From Micromonospora profundi (GTDB lineage Bacteria; Actinomycetota; Actinomycetes; Mycobacteriales; Micromonosporaceae), in the NCBI RefSeq assembly GCF_011927785.1, contig NZ_JAATJK010000001.1, positions 3,224,001-3,288,000 of the forward strand: a stretch of DNA of 64,000 bases. The letters run 5' to 3'. Each line of letters starts with the position of its first letter. Position 1 is the stretch's first letter. A program made the position numbers and the translations under genes. The notes under the pieces were generated by a model. That model made no database searches. It saw only the letters and a program-made list of their open reading frames with translations, and was not told the origin of the DNA. Below, piece by piece: positions 44,916 to 52,968 of this stretch.

Positions 44916-45025
44916 CCGACTCTCATCCCCCAGCCGGCTCTTCGGAGGAGTCACTCCCCCGGACCCGCCGAAACCCAGGATAGAACCCTCCTCCCGGCGA
45001 TGCCTTGACACAGAGGGGAGCCTGC

Positions 45026-46225
45026 TTAGGCCCGACGAGGGAAAGGATCGCCTATGGGCCAGGGGTCGCCGAGGCCGAACCAATCGGCCTGAGCACGCGG
45101 CGGGTCGGTGAACTCCATCCGACCGTCGGCGCAGAGGGTAGCCCGGCGCCACATCGGCAGCGCTTCAACAGCGTGCTCCGGGTCCGGGTGCTCCCAGATC
45201 GTGTGCTGCTGATTGCCGACCGACGCAGGGCGGAGCTGCTTGACGACGAGCACGGCCGACACCCCTCGGTGGTCCCACTTGTCGCCTGCGTACCAGTAGC
45301 CGTTGGCTTCGCGGACGACGACTTGCGATTCGGTGCCATCCGGCGCCGTCGTGATCTGCAACATCTCGTTGCCGTAGAGGACGTTGTACACGTCGTGGTC
45401 GTCCAAAGACATGCTGCTCGAAGCGACCGCCACGATGAACGGCGCGCCGAGGGGGCCGTAGGCCCCACCCTTGTCGCTCAGCGCCCCGAGGATGCCGTCC
45501 TCGTCGTTTACCCACGCCGCGTTCCCGCCGAAGATCCCCAAAGGTCGGACGCCTTCCCTTCCGCGCGCCTCGGAGGACTTGGGAATGGCCCAGAAATCGA
45601 TGATCCAGCCCACATCGCCACCCTCGGTCGGCTCCACGTACGGGTGGTACGGGAGGTCATCGCGGCGCCCGCCCGGCGTGACTTTGTCGGGGTCCAGGCC
45701 GCTGAGCCATCTCTCCAGGCGGCCGCGCAGCGGTTTGGCGCGGAGCGGACCAAGGCCTTGCCTCACGACCTCGATCCAGAGGAGAAAGTTCGGGCTGTCC
45801 AATCTATTGAGCGACTCATACACCACGTTGATCCGCGCCGCCGCGCCGACAGCGACGTCGCTGACGGATGCCGAACGCGCTTCGACGTAGATCGACCGTC
45901 CGTCCTTCTCAGCCAGGAAGTCCGGCCGGCGAGTCGTCCCCTCAGGCACCGGGTGGCACGTCACGGTGTAGCCCATCCGAAGCAGGCACTCGTGTAGGTA
46001 CAACTCGAAGAACGCCCCGTTGAACTGCCTGTCGTCCTTCGATCTCAGCCGGCCCCTCACGTCGGCTTGGGCGTCCGGGCACAGGCGGCTGAACCAATCC
46101 TCGATCACGTCACGAATCTGGTCCCAGTACGCCCCCGAGACTCGGTCCAAGAACTTAAACCGCCCATCTCCGTGCACCGCCGGGGACGGGTCGGTCCGGG
46201 TGATCGCAGAGAAGATCGTCACCAC
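45026..46225 (-). CDS. Uncharacterised protein with PD-(D/E)XK-like nuclease core
   Basis: 399 aa from GTG 46225 (VVTIFSAITRTDPSPAVHGD after one more GTG); the frame also extends to 46297. The region FNGAFFELYLHECLLRMGYT, then HPVPEGTTRRPDFLAEKDGR and SIYVEARSAS has the E...PD...ExA layout of a PD-(D/E)XK nuclease, with Ala in the Lys position. The rest (about 250 residues) contains YGPLGAPFIVAVASSSMSLD and NVLYGNEML, without a known family. Its position in the defence block suggests a nuclease or DNA-binding defence role; that is inference. Confidence 0.55.
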   Translation of the reverse strand: MVTIFSAITRTDPSPAVHGDGRFKFLDRVSGAYWDQIRDVIEDWFSRLCPDAQADVRGRLRSKDDRQFNGAFFELYLHECLLRMGYTVTCHPVPEGTTRRPDFLAEKDGRSIYVEARSASVSDVAVGAAARINVVYESLNRLDSPNFLLWIEVVRQGLGPLRAKPLRGRLERWLSGLDPDKVTPGGRRDDLPYHPYVEPTEGGDVGWIIDFWAIPKSSEARGREGVRPLGIFGGNAAWVNDEDGILGALSDKGGAYGPLGAPFIVAVASSSMSLDDHDVYNVLYGNEMLQITTAPDGTESQVVVREANGYWYAGDKWDHRGVSAVLVVKQLRPASVGNQQHTIWEHPDPEHAVEALPMWRRATLCADGRMEFTDPPRAQADWFGLGDPWPIGDPFPRRA

Positions 46226-46467
46226 GACATCACAACCCGGCGACGCTCTTCGGACAGTTGCGACACGCCGCTGTATCCGCTCATCGGCTACACCCACGCG
46301 CCAGCCGCGGTCGACCTCCGTCCTGGTCCTTACGCTTCGGTCTCAGCAAGGTAGGCGGGCGCATGATCAGTCCGGCGTCGCGGCCGTCGACGGCACGGGC
46401 GACAGCCTGCGGTAGTGGGCCGGCACGGTCCTGTCGCCCGCGGCGCGAACTTCAATCGGCCGCCTCC

Positions 46468-46874
46468 TCAGTTGACGGTGCGGGGCAATCCGCGCCACTC
46501 CAGCTCGCAATTCCGGCGCCGCTTCCCCTTGATCAGCGCGAGCCAGGGCGCAACGGTCACGGGCCAGGTCGGCGAGGTCACCACCCCGACATGCCGGCGC
46601 AAGACCTCGCCTGCCACCAGGGTCGCGTGCGACCCCACCAGGTGGTCGGAGTTCTCCTGCAGGTACGTGAGCGCCTCGTTGGGTAGGCCGCCGCGCTCGT
46701 AGGCGTCCTCCGCGAGCAGCCAGGCTCCCAGCGCGTCGAGTGGCTCGGCCAGCCACGCGTCGTGCTGCAGAATCCCGATGACACGGCCGGTGCACCGATT
46801 CGGACCAGCCGCCAGCCCTGGTACGCCAGCCTCACTCGTCGGGGTGACGCTCGGAACGAACGCCGTGCGATCAT
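46468..46874 (-). pseudogene. Uncharacterised gene inactivated by a 2-base insertion
   Basis: From ATG 46874 the frame reads MIARRSFRASPRRVRLAYQG, WRLVRIGAPA. At about 46790, GCCGTGTCATC shifts it. Removing one GT restores VIGILQHDAWLAEPLDALGA, WLLAEDAYERGGLPNEALTY, LQENSDHLVGSHATLVAGEV, and so on to a stop at 46468 (about 134 aa). The restored text is protein-like throughout. It lies divergently, 27 bases from the 576-aa gene at 46902. Family unknown. Confidence 0.5.
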
Positions 46875-46901
46875 CGTGACGTGCTTCAGGTCATCACGGG
46901 G

Positions 46902-48632
46902 ATGTACTTCGGTGACGTCGCGCTGAATGAGACCAAGCATCGCCGAACTCTCTACACCAACGCGGACTTCTCCGTAGTCGGGCCAGTCGCTATGCCGGTG
47001 GGCAATCTGGCCCCGGCGACCGATCGTGAGCGGGTCAACACCGTCTTGCTGGAGTTCACCGAGTGTCTGGAAGCCGTCCTTCCCGACGGCACCGAGGATT
47101 TCATGATCTCCACCGGCGGGGACGAGATCGCTGAAGACCTCGCCGTGGTGCTGTCCTTCGCGCTGAACGCCACGTTCACCCTAACTCGGGAAAAGGCGGA
47201 CCGACTCATCAATGAACCGTCGGCATCGGCCCGACGGTTGGTTGCCGCCGACGTCATGCCTCGCACGTTCACGCCGCACCTGGTGCTGCGTCCCGCCGAC
47301 ATCGAGGACCTGCGCGCCTTCATGACGCGCCTGCTCGCCCTGCACCGCGAGGCATACGAGCGAGCCATCAAAGCGATGCGCCGCATCGTCACCGCCAGTG
47401 AGCGAGTCGCCGAAGACCCCACGCTCGCCTACACCGACTACGTCGCGGCCCTGGAATCGCTGTCGGCCGGCACGCCCGTCCCGGATACGGGTTGGGACCG
47501 CTACCCGCACGAGAAGAAGCGAATCCTCGACCCCGTCCTCGCGGAGTTAAGCGAGGAACAAGCCGATCAGGTGCGGTCGGCGATCCTCGCGGCGGACAAG
47601 GCCGGCATTGCCGCCCGGTACAGGGCGTTCATGCTCAGCCATGTCCGTCCTAGCTTCTTCCGCCAGGAAGCAGCCGGAGTGGTCGGGCCCGTGACCGAGC
47701 CTGCCCTGCAACTACTCGTGACCCAGTCTTACACCACCCGATCCAAGAGCATTCACGAGCTGCGGGAACTCCGCAGGGAAGCCTGGCTGCACGCCGGTGG
47801 CGCCCACACCATCGACGTGCCGAAGGCCGGGCCGATGCTCACCCATGAAGGCCTCAACCGGCTGGCCCGGCACGTGATCAGGACCTTCGTCTACCGCGGT
47901 CCGACCGATCTCGACAGAACGTTTCGGTGGCGTGAGAATTTGCCCAACGTCATCCAGGTCCGGCTGGCACCGGAGTTCTACCTCGGCAATCCCGAGTCGA
48001 TGACGAAGTCCACCGCGGCGTTCAGAGCCGGCGAATTCTTTGGCTACGTCACCGAAGTCCTAGCCGGACGGGACAAGCACATGCGAGTCGATATGCGTCC
48101 GGTGCTCGAACGAATCGAGGACATGCTGGCCACGCACCGTAGTCCTGCGATCCGCGAACCGATGCTGGCCATCTATCTGCTCTGGCACCGAGTGATGGCG
48201 ACCGAGCTACACCGCCCCGCGCCCGACGCTGTGATGAAGGCGGCGCTCACGGAGCTTAAAGTGCCGAGCATGTGCTCGTTCACCGTCGGGGCGCTGCTCG
48301 GCCACACTCCGCCCTGGTCACTCGACGATCTGTGCGAACTCGCCGAACAGCGATATGAGGAACTCAATCGGCGCCAACACGTCGAGCTGCCGCCACGAGT
48401 GGACTCGGCGCTCTGGGCCCTCGTCGCGCACCGCCTGCTGAGTGACGGCGCACCCACGTTGGCCCTTGCAGCGATCGACAGGGCGGTGAAGTGTTCGCCG
48501 GGCAACGAGGACTTCATGGAACTCGAGCGACGGGTCGTCGTCGGCCAGTTGGACGACCCCGACCTGAAGGCGTTGATCCTCGGCCAGTCGTCGCCGTCTC
48601 AGCAAGCCGGCACGACTGCCACCGAGGAGTAG
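46902..48632 (+). CDS. Large uncharacterised protein in defence block
   Basis: 576 aa from ATG 46902 (MYFGDVALNETKHRRTLYTN); GTG 46881 is an alternative. The first 110 residues are beta-rich (FSVVGPVAMPVGNL, FTECLEAVLPDGTEDFMIST). The rest is mostly helical with no transmembrane segment. The middle holds RHVIRTFVYRGPTDLDRTFR and the final 120 residues could be TPR-like (DSALWALVAHRLLSDGAPTL, ALAAIDRAVKCSPGNEDFME). I found no nuclease, ATPase or protease motif. It is complete and its location between defence genes and the conjugation operon makes it a candidate for an undescribed function. Confidence 0.6.
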   Translation: MYFGDVALNETKHRRTLYTNADFSVVGPVAMPVGNLAPATDRERVNTVLLEFTECLEAVLPDGTEDFMISTGGDEIAEDLAVVLSFALNATFTLTREKADRLINEPSASARRLVAADVMPRTFTPHLVLRPADIEDLRAFMTRLLALHREAYERAIKAMRRIVTASERVAEDPTLAYTDYVAALESLSAGTPVPDTGWDRYPHEKKRILDPVLAELSEEQADQVRSAILAADKAGIAARYRAFMLSHVRPSFFRQEAAGVVGPVTEPALQLLVTQSYTTRSKSIHELRELRREAWLHAGGAHTIDVPKAGPMLTHEGLNRLARHVIRTFVYRGPTDLDRTFRWRENLPNVIQVRLAPEFYLGNPESMTKSTAAFRAGEFFGYVTEVLAGRDKHMRVDMRPVLERIEDMLATHRSPAIREPMLAIYLLWHRVMATELHRPAPDAVMKAALTELKVPSMCSFTVGALLGHTPPWSLDDLCELAEQRYEELNRRQHVELPPRVDSALWALVAHRLLSDGAPTLALAAIDRAVKCSPGNEDFMELERRVVVGQLDDPDLKALILGQSSPSQQAGTTATEE

Positions 48633-49110
48633 GCCAGCGGCTCGCGCAACGTCGCGTAGGTGTATCAATCACCAGCAGCACATAAGGGTCGCACTCCACC
48701 CGTGCTGAGCGATAAATCCCGCAGTCGTCAAGTAGCTGCCTTCTGAAGGAAGTCCTACCTGCTGTCCCAGTTCACTCCGAGTACTCTCTTGCGTTTCGGT
48801 CCGCACCGGCCTTTCTGGTTCGCGGTCCCAGGGGACTCCGTGAGTCGCTGACTGGTCCTGTCAGGTCGTGACGGGTGCCGGGCGAGTTCGATCGGCCTGA
48901 CAGCCGAGATCTGGGCGGTGCATGTCATCCACGGCATGCCCGCCCGGTGGGGACCCTCATCCGGCGAGGCCAATGGTCCGGCACGGCTGGCGCGGCGTAC
49001 TGACACCGCAACCCTCGCCGAAGCAAGGGAGGAGCGCCCCCACCGGCCCAGTCGAAGCTTCGCCTTGGTCCCCACCGCGGCGGCCCGCAGGATTCTTGTG
49101 GAGCGTCGCA
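48633..49110. promoter_or_regulatory. Upstream region of the conjugation operon, with CTGTCAG/CTGACAG pair
   Basis: About 480 bases without a convincing gene. CCTGTCAGG (48857-48865) and GCCTGACAGCC (48895-48905) form an inverted pair about 30 bases apart, some 210 bases before the pilin-like gene. This resembles the motif at 28459, 30085 and 56473 and marks the start of the right-hand backbone. Confidence 0.5.
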
Positions 49111-49407
49111 ATGCACACAACTCTGTCAGTCCTGTCCGATCTCGCTGCCGCCGCGCCGCAGCCACTGGCGGCTCCGAAATCGATCAACGAGGTCATCTCC
49201 TCGATCACCGCGTGGATCATGGGCATCATCGCGCTGGCCGCGACGATGTTCCTGGTCATCGGTGGCCTGCGCTACATGGCCGCCGGCGGTGACCCGGCCC
49301 AGGTCGAGCAGGCGAAGGGCAACTTCAAGTCCGCTTTGGTCGGCTACGCGTTGGCGGTTCTCTCCCCCGTGATCCTGCAGGTGCTGCAGGGCATCATCGG
49401 CGGCTGA
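49111..49407 (+). CDS. Pilin-like (VirB2/TrbC-type) small membrane protein
   Basis: 98 aa from ATG 49111, with GGAG about seven bases upstream. A signal-like hydrophobic start (LSVLSDLAAAAPQPLAAPK) is followed by two transmembrane helices (AWIMGIIALAATMFLVIGGL and ALVGYALAVLSPVILQVLQG) joined by RYMAAGGDPAQVEQAKGNFK. That two-helix layout is typical of T4SS pilin-like subunits in Gram-positive conjugative elements. First gene of the conjugation operon, 11 bases before the channel protein. Confidence 0.75.
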   Translation: MHTTLSVLSDLAAAAPQPLAAPKSINEVISSITAWIMGIIALAATMFLVIGGLRYMAAGGDPAQVEQAKGNFKSALVGYALAVLSPVILQVLQGIIGG

Positions 49408-49418
49408 GGACACCGGTC

Positions 49419-50336
49419 ATGGTCGACTGGATGATGAACGGCCTGGTGGAATGGCTCGCCGAGCGGTTGCAAGATCTCCTCGGCGGGCTCTTGGCCTATC
49501 TGACGTCGTCGATGTTCTTGTCGCCGGACGTCACCGTGTTGCCGCAGGTGCAGACCATCGCCGCGAAGAGCGCGCTGGTTGTCAACGCCTGCTACATCCT
49601 CGCGCTGGTGACCGCCGGCGTCGTGACGATGACCAGTAGTTCGGTCGAGATGCGGTACGGCGTCAAGGAACTCGTGCCACGCCTCGTTGTCGGGTTCATC
49701 CTGTCGAACGTTGCGGTTCCACTCTGTGCCGTTCTCATCGATGTCGCCAACGCGTTGACGGTGGCCATGGTCGGCACTGCGGCGCCGACCACGCAGGCGG
49801 TCACGATGGCCCGTACCCACGTGGCTGCCGCTCTCACCGACCCGGCCAACGCCCTTATCGCGCTGGTTATCGGGTTGCTGATCGTCGGGCTGATGTTCGC
49901 CCTGGTCACCGGTTGGGTCGTACGCGTTGCCGTGCTGGTCATCCTGGCCGGGCTCGCCCCGCTCGCGCTGGCCTGCTATTGCCTGCCCTGGACGCAACCA
50001 ACCGCCGACCTGTGGTGGCGCAGCATGCTGGGCTGCCTCGGCACGGCCGTGCTGCAGGCCATCGCGTTCTCCACCGGCATCCACCTGCTCACCGACCCGG
50101 AGGCGAGCATTCCGGTCCTGATCGGCCTGCCGGGCTCGGACGTGTTGAACCTGTTGCTGGTCGCGGTGGTGTTGTGGATGACGGTCAGGATCCCCGCGAT
50201 GATGGGCCGCTACGCGGCGGGCAAGGGGTCGCCGAACGTCGGCGGGATCATGCTGCGGGCAGTGGTCATCCAGGGCATCACCCGCCGTCTCCCGGGCGGC
50301 GGGCTCGGGCGTACCGCCTTGCGAGGTGGGCGATGA
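49419..50336 (+). CDS. VirB6/TrbL-like conjugation channel protein
   Basis: 305 aa with at least six transmembrane segments, including VVNACYILALVTAGVVTMTS, RLVVGFILSNVAVPLCAVLI, ALVIGLLIVGLMFALVTGWV, VLVILAGLAPLALACYCLPW and LLLVAVVLWMTVRIPAMM. The Pro-rich turn LACYCLPWTQPTADLWWRSM is characteristic of Gram-positive VirB6-like proteins. It ends in a basic tail. Its stop overlaps the next start (ATGA at 50333). Confidence 0.75.
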   Translation: MVDWMMNGLVEWLAERLQDLLGGLLAYLTSSMFLSPDVTVLPQVQTIAAKSALVVNACYILALVTAGVVTMTSSSVEMRYGVKELVPRLVVGFILSNVAVPLCAVLIDVANALTVAMVGTAAPTTQAVTMARTHVAAALTDPANALIALVIGLLIVGLMFALVTGWVVRVAVLVILAGLAPLALACYCLPWTQPTADLWWRSMLGCLGTAVLQAIAFSTGIHLLTDPEASIPVLIGLPGSDVLNLLLVAVVLWMTVRIPAMMGRYAAGKGSPNVGGIMLRAVVIQGITRRLPGGGLGRTALRGGR

Positions 50337-51220
50337 CGATCGAGGACCACGTCCCGCGTGCCGTCGTCCCGGCCAACGTCAACGAGCCTGACCGCATCGC
50401 GTTCGGGCTGACGTTCCGGCAACTGGGCATCATCGGCGGTGCCGGCCTTGTCGGCCTCGGGGTCTACGACACGTTCGGGCATCTACTGCCACAGGCGGTG
50501 TGGATCGTTGCCGGGGCGCTCGTGTTCGCCGTGGCGGTCGTGGTGGCGCTCGGCCGCCGTGACGGCCTGCCGCTGGACGTGTGGCTGCGGCACGGGTTCG
50601 CGCTGAGCAGCAGGCCGCACACGCTCGCCCCGGGTTCAGCTCGGGTCAGCGCGGTCGCGGTCGTGGCCGGCCAGCCGAGCCTTCCGGCGCCGCTGCGTTC
50701 TCCGGCTACGGCGATCAGCCCGACCGGAGTGCTGACCAGTGAGGGCGGCGGCAAGGTCCTGATCGCCTGCGGCACGATGAACATCCACCTGCGCACCGGG
50801 AGTGAGCAGGGGGCGCTGTTGGAGGGGTTCGGGCGGTTCCTCAACAGCTTGACCGGGCCGGCGCAGATCGTCGTGGCTGCGCAGCGGCACGACCTGACCG
50901 TCTACGCGCAAGCAGTCGTCGACCACGCGCCGCGCTTGGCGCATCCGGCGTTGCAGGCCGCCGCCGACGACTACGCCGAATTCCTGCTCGACCTCGACAG
51001 CCAGCGCGATCCGCTGCGCCGCCAGGTCGTCATCGTCACCGCAGAGCTTGGGGCTGACGCCGGCGTGCGCGCGCTGTCCGGGCTCGGTGTCGAAGCTGCC
51101 CCTCTGGATGGGCCGGCTGTCGCCTCCGCGCTGGCCGGTGCGGTCGATCCGTTCTCCCCGCCGGTGCCTGGCCCGCGTGCGGTGCCCGGCGCCCCGATCA
51201 CCCTGCGGAGCACATCGTGA
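50333..51220 (+). CDS. PrgI-like conjugation membrane protein
   Basis: 295 aa from ATG 50333. The N-terminal half has the PrgI pattern: ARVPANVN-type start (PRAVVPANVNEPDRIAFGLT, FRQLGII), two transmembrane segments (GGAGLVGLGVYDTF and AVWIVAGALVFAVAVVVALG), then RRDGLPLDVWLRHGFA. The C-terminal half (GFGRFLNSLTGPAQIVVAAQ and DYAEFLLDLDSQRDPLRRQV) resembles the N-terminal part of VirB4-type proteins. It sits upstream of the ATPase and overlaps it by 4 bases. Confidence 0.75.
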   Translation: MTIEDHVPRAVVPANVNEPDRIAFGLTFRQLGIIGGAGLVGLGVYDTFGHLLPQAVWIVAGALVFAVAVVVALGRRDGLPLDVWLRHGFALSSRPHTLAPGSARVSAVAVVAGQPSLPAPLRSPATAISPTGVLTSEGGGKVLIACGTMNIHLRTGSEQGALLEGFGRFLNSLTGPAQIVVAAQRHDLTVYAQAVVDHAPRLAHPALQAAADDYAEFLLDLDSQRDPLRRQVVIVTAELGADAGVRALSGLGVEAAPLDGPAVASALAGAVDPFSPPVPGPRAVPGAPITLRSTS

Positions 51221-52968
51221 ACCTGTTGAAAATGCCGAAGATAAGTGTCGCGGCTGGCGCGGAGATGCCCTCCCCCGCCGCGTTGTCGGTCACGCCGTGG
51301 CACGTGCAGGTCGGCGACGGGTATGCCGCCACCTACGTGGTGTGCGGTTATCCGGCCGAGGTCGGCCCAGCCTGGTTGGACCCGCTGCTGTCCTACCCGG
51401 CACGGGTCGACGTCTCGGTGCATCTGGACCCGGTGGCGCCGCATCTGGCCGCGCCGATGCTCAAGCGCCAACGCGCCCGCCTCGAATCCTCGCGCCGCCT
51501 CGACGCCGACCAGGGACGCTTGGGTGACCCGATGGTCGAGGCGGCCGCGGCCGACGCCGCCGACCTCGCCGATCGCGTCGCCCGCGGCGCGGCGAAGCTC
51601 TTCGACACCGGCATCTACGTCACCATCCACGCCCGTACCCTCGACGAGCTGCGCACCGTCACCGCGGGCGTGAAGGCGGCCGCCGCCAGCGTGCTGCTGG
51701 ATTTGCAACCGGCCACGTTCCGGCACCACCAGGGCTGGATCTCCACTCTGCCGGTCGGTGTGGACCCGCTGCGGATGCGCCGCATCCTCGACACCACCGC
51801 CCTCGCGGCGGCGTTTCCCCTCGCCTCGCCGGACCTCGCCGCCCCGGCCCCCGGCACCGTCGCTGCGCCCGAGGGGCTGCTGTATGGGGTCAACACGACC
51901 AGCAACGGGGTGGTGATCTGGAACAGGTGGGCGCAGGACAACCACAACTCGGTCGTCCTGGCCCGCTCCGGCGCGGGCAAGTCGTACTTCGTCAAACTGG
52001 AGGTGCTACGGAACCTCTATCAGGGCACGGTCGTGTCCGTCATCGACCCCGAAGACGAGTACGCGCCTCTGGCCGAGCACGTCGGCGGCACGGTCGTGCA
52101 GCTCGGCCAACCGGGCGTCAGGGTCAACCCCTTCGATCTGCCCGCCGACCACCGGGCCGACACCCTCACCCGACGCGGCCTGTACGTGCACACACTGATC
52201 GCGGTCATGCTCGGGGCGGCACCGCCGCCGGGTGAGCGCGCCGCGTTGGACCGGGCGATCACCGCCACCTACGCCCGCGCCGGGATCACCGGCGACCCGG
52301 CCACCTGGGCCAGGCCTGCGCCGCTGCTGCGGGACCTGGCCGACGTGCTCGCCGCTGACGGCGACCCGGCCGCCGGGCAGCTCGCCGCCCGGCTCGCCCC
52401 CTGGACGGTCGGGAACTTCGCCAGCCTGTTCGACGGTCCGACCACGACCGTCCCGGCCGGGCACCTGGTGGTGTGGTCGCTGCGGCACCTGCCCGACGAG
52501 CTGCGCACGGTGGGCACGCTGCTGGCGCTCGACTCGATCTGGTCGGGCATCGACACCCCGGCCACGGCCGCCCGCCGGCGGCGACAGCTGGTCGTGGTGG
52601 ACGAGGCCTGGCTGCTGATGCGCGACGGCGAAGGCAGCAGGTTTCTGTTCCGGATGGCCAAGGCAGCGCGGAAGCGGTCCGCCGGCCTGTGCGTGATCAC
52701 GCAGGACGCGGCCGACGTGCTGTCGACCGACCTCGGCCTCGCGGTGGTGTCCAACGCCGCCACGCAGGTTCTGATGCGCCAGTCCACGCAGTCCATCGAC
52801 GCGGTGTCCGAGGCGTTCGGTCTGACCGCCGGGGAGTCGCGGCTGCTGCTGTCGGCGCCGCGCGGCGAGGGACTGCTCGTCGCTGGTTGTAGCCGGATTC
52901 CGTTCCGCAGTGTCGGATCGGCGGCCGAGCACAAGCTTGCCGTGACGGGAATCGGGGAGGCCGCATGA
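51217..52968 (+). CDS. VirB4-like conjugation ATPase
   Basis: 583 aa. Residues 1-220 form the VirB4 N-terminal domain (SLLLDL-type strands, LPVGVDPLRMRRILDTTALA, AAFPLASPDL). The ATPase domain has Walker A ARSGAGKSYF (249-258), SVIDPEDEYAPL, and Walker B QLVVVDEAWLLM near 465, followed by the typical RFLFRMAKAARKRSAGLCVI, TQDAADVL. It energises assembly of the transfer apparatus at the membrane. It overlaps the coupling-protein gene by ATGA. Confidence 0.88.
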   Translation: MNLLKMPKISVAAGAEMPSPAALSVTPWHVQVGDGYAATYVVCGYPAEVGPAWLDPLLSYPARVDVSVHLDPVAPHLAAPMLKRQRARLESSRRLDADQGRLGDPMVEAAAADAADLADRVARGAAKLFDTGIYVTIHARTLDELRTVTAGVKAAAASVLLDLQPATFRHHQGWISTLPVGVDPLRMRRILDTTALAAAFPLASPDLAAPAPGTVAAPEGLLYGVNTTSNGVVIWNRWAQDNHNSVVLARSGAGKSYFVKLEVLRNLYQGTVVSVIDPEDEYAPLAEHVGGTVVQLGQPGVRVNPFDLPADHRADTLTRRGLYVHTLIAVMLGAAPPPGERAALDRAITATYARAGITGDPATWARPAPLLRDLADVLAADGDPAAGQLAARLAPWTVGNFASLFDGPTTTVPAGHLVVWSLRHLPDELRTVGTLLALDSIWSGIDTPATAARRRRQLVVVDEAWLLMRDGEGSRFLFRMAKAARKRSAGLCVITQDAADVLSTDLGLAVVSNAATQVLMRQSTQSIDAVSEAFGLTAGESRLLLSAPRGEGLLVAGCSRIPFRSVGSAAEHKLAVTGIGEAA

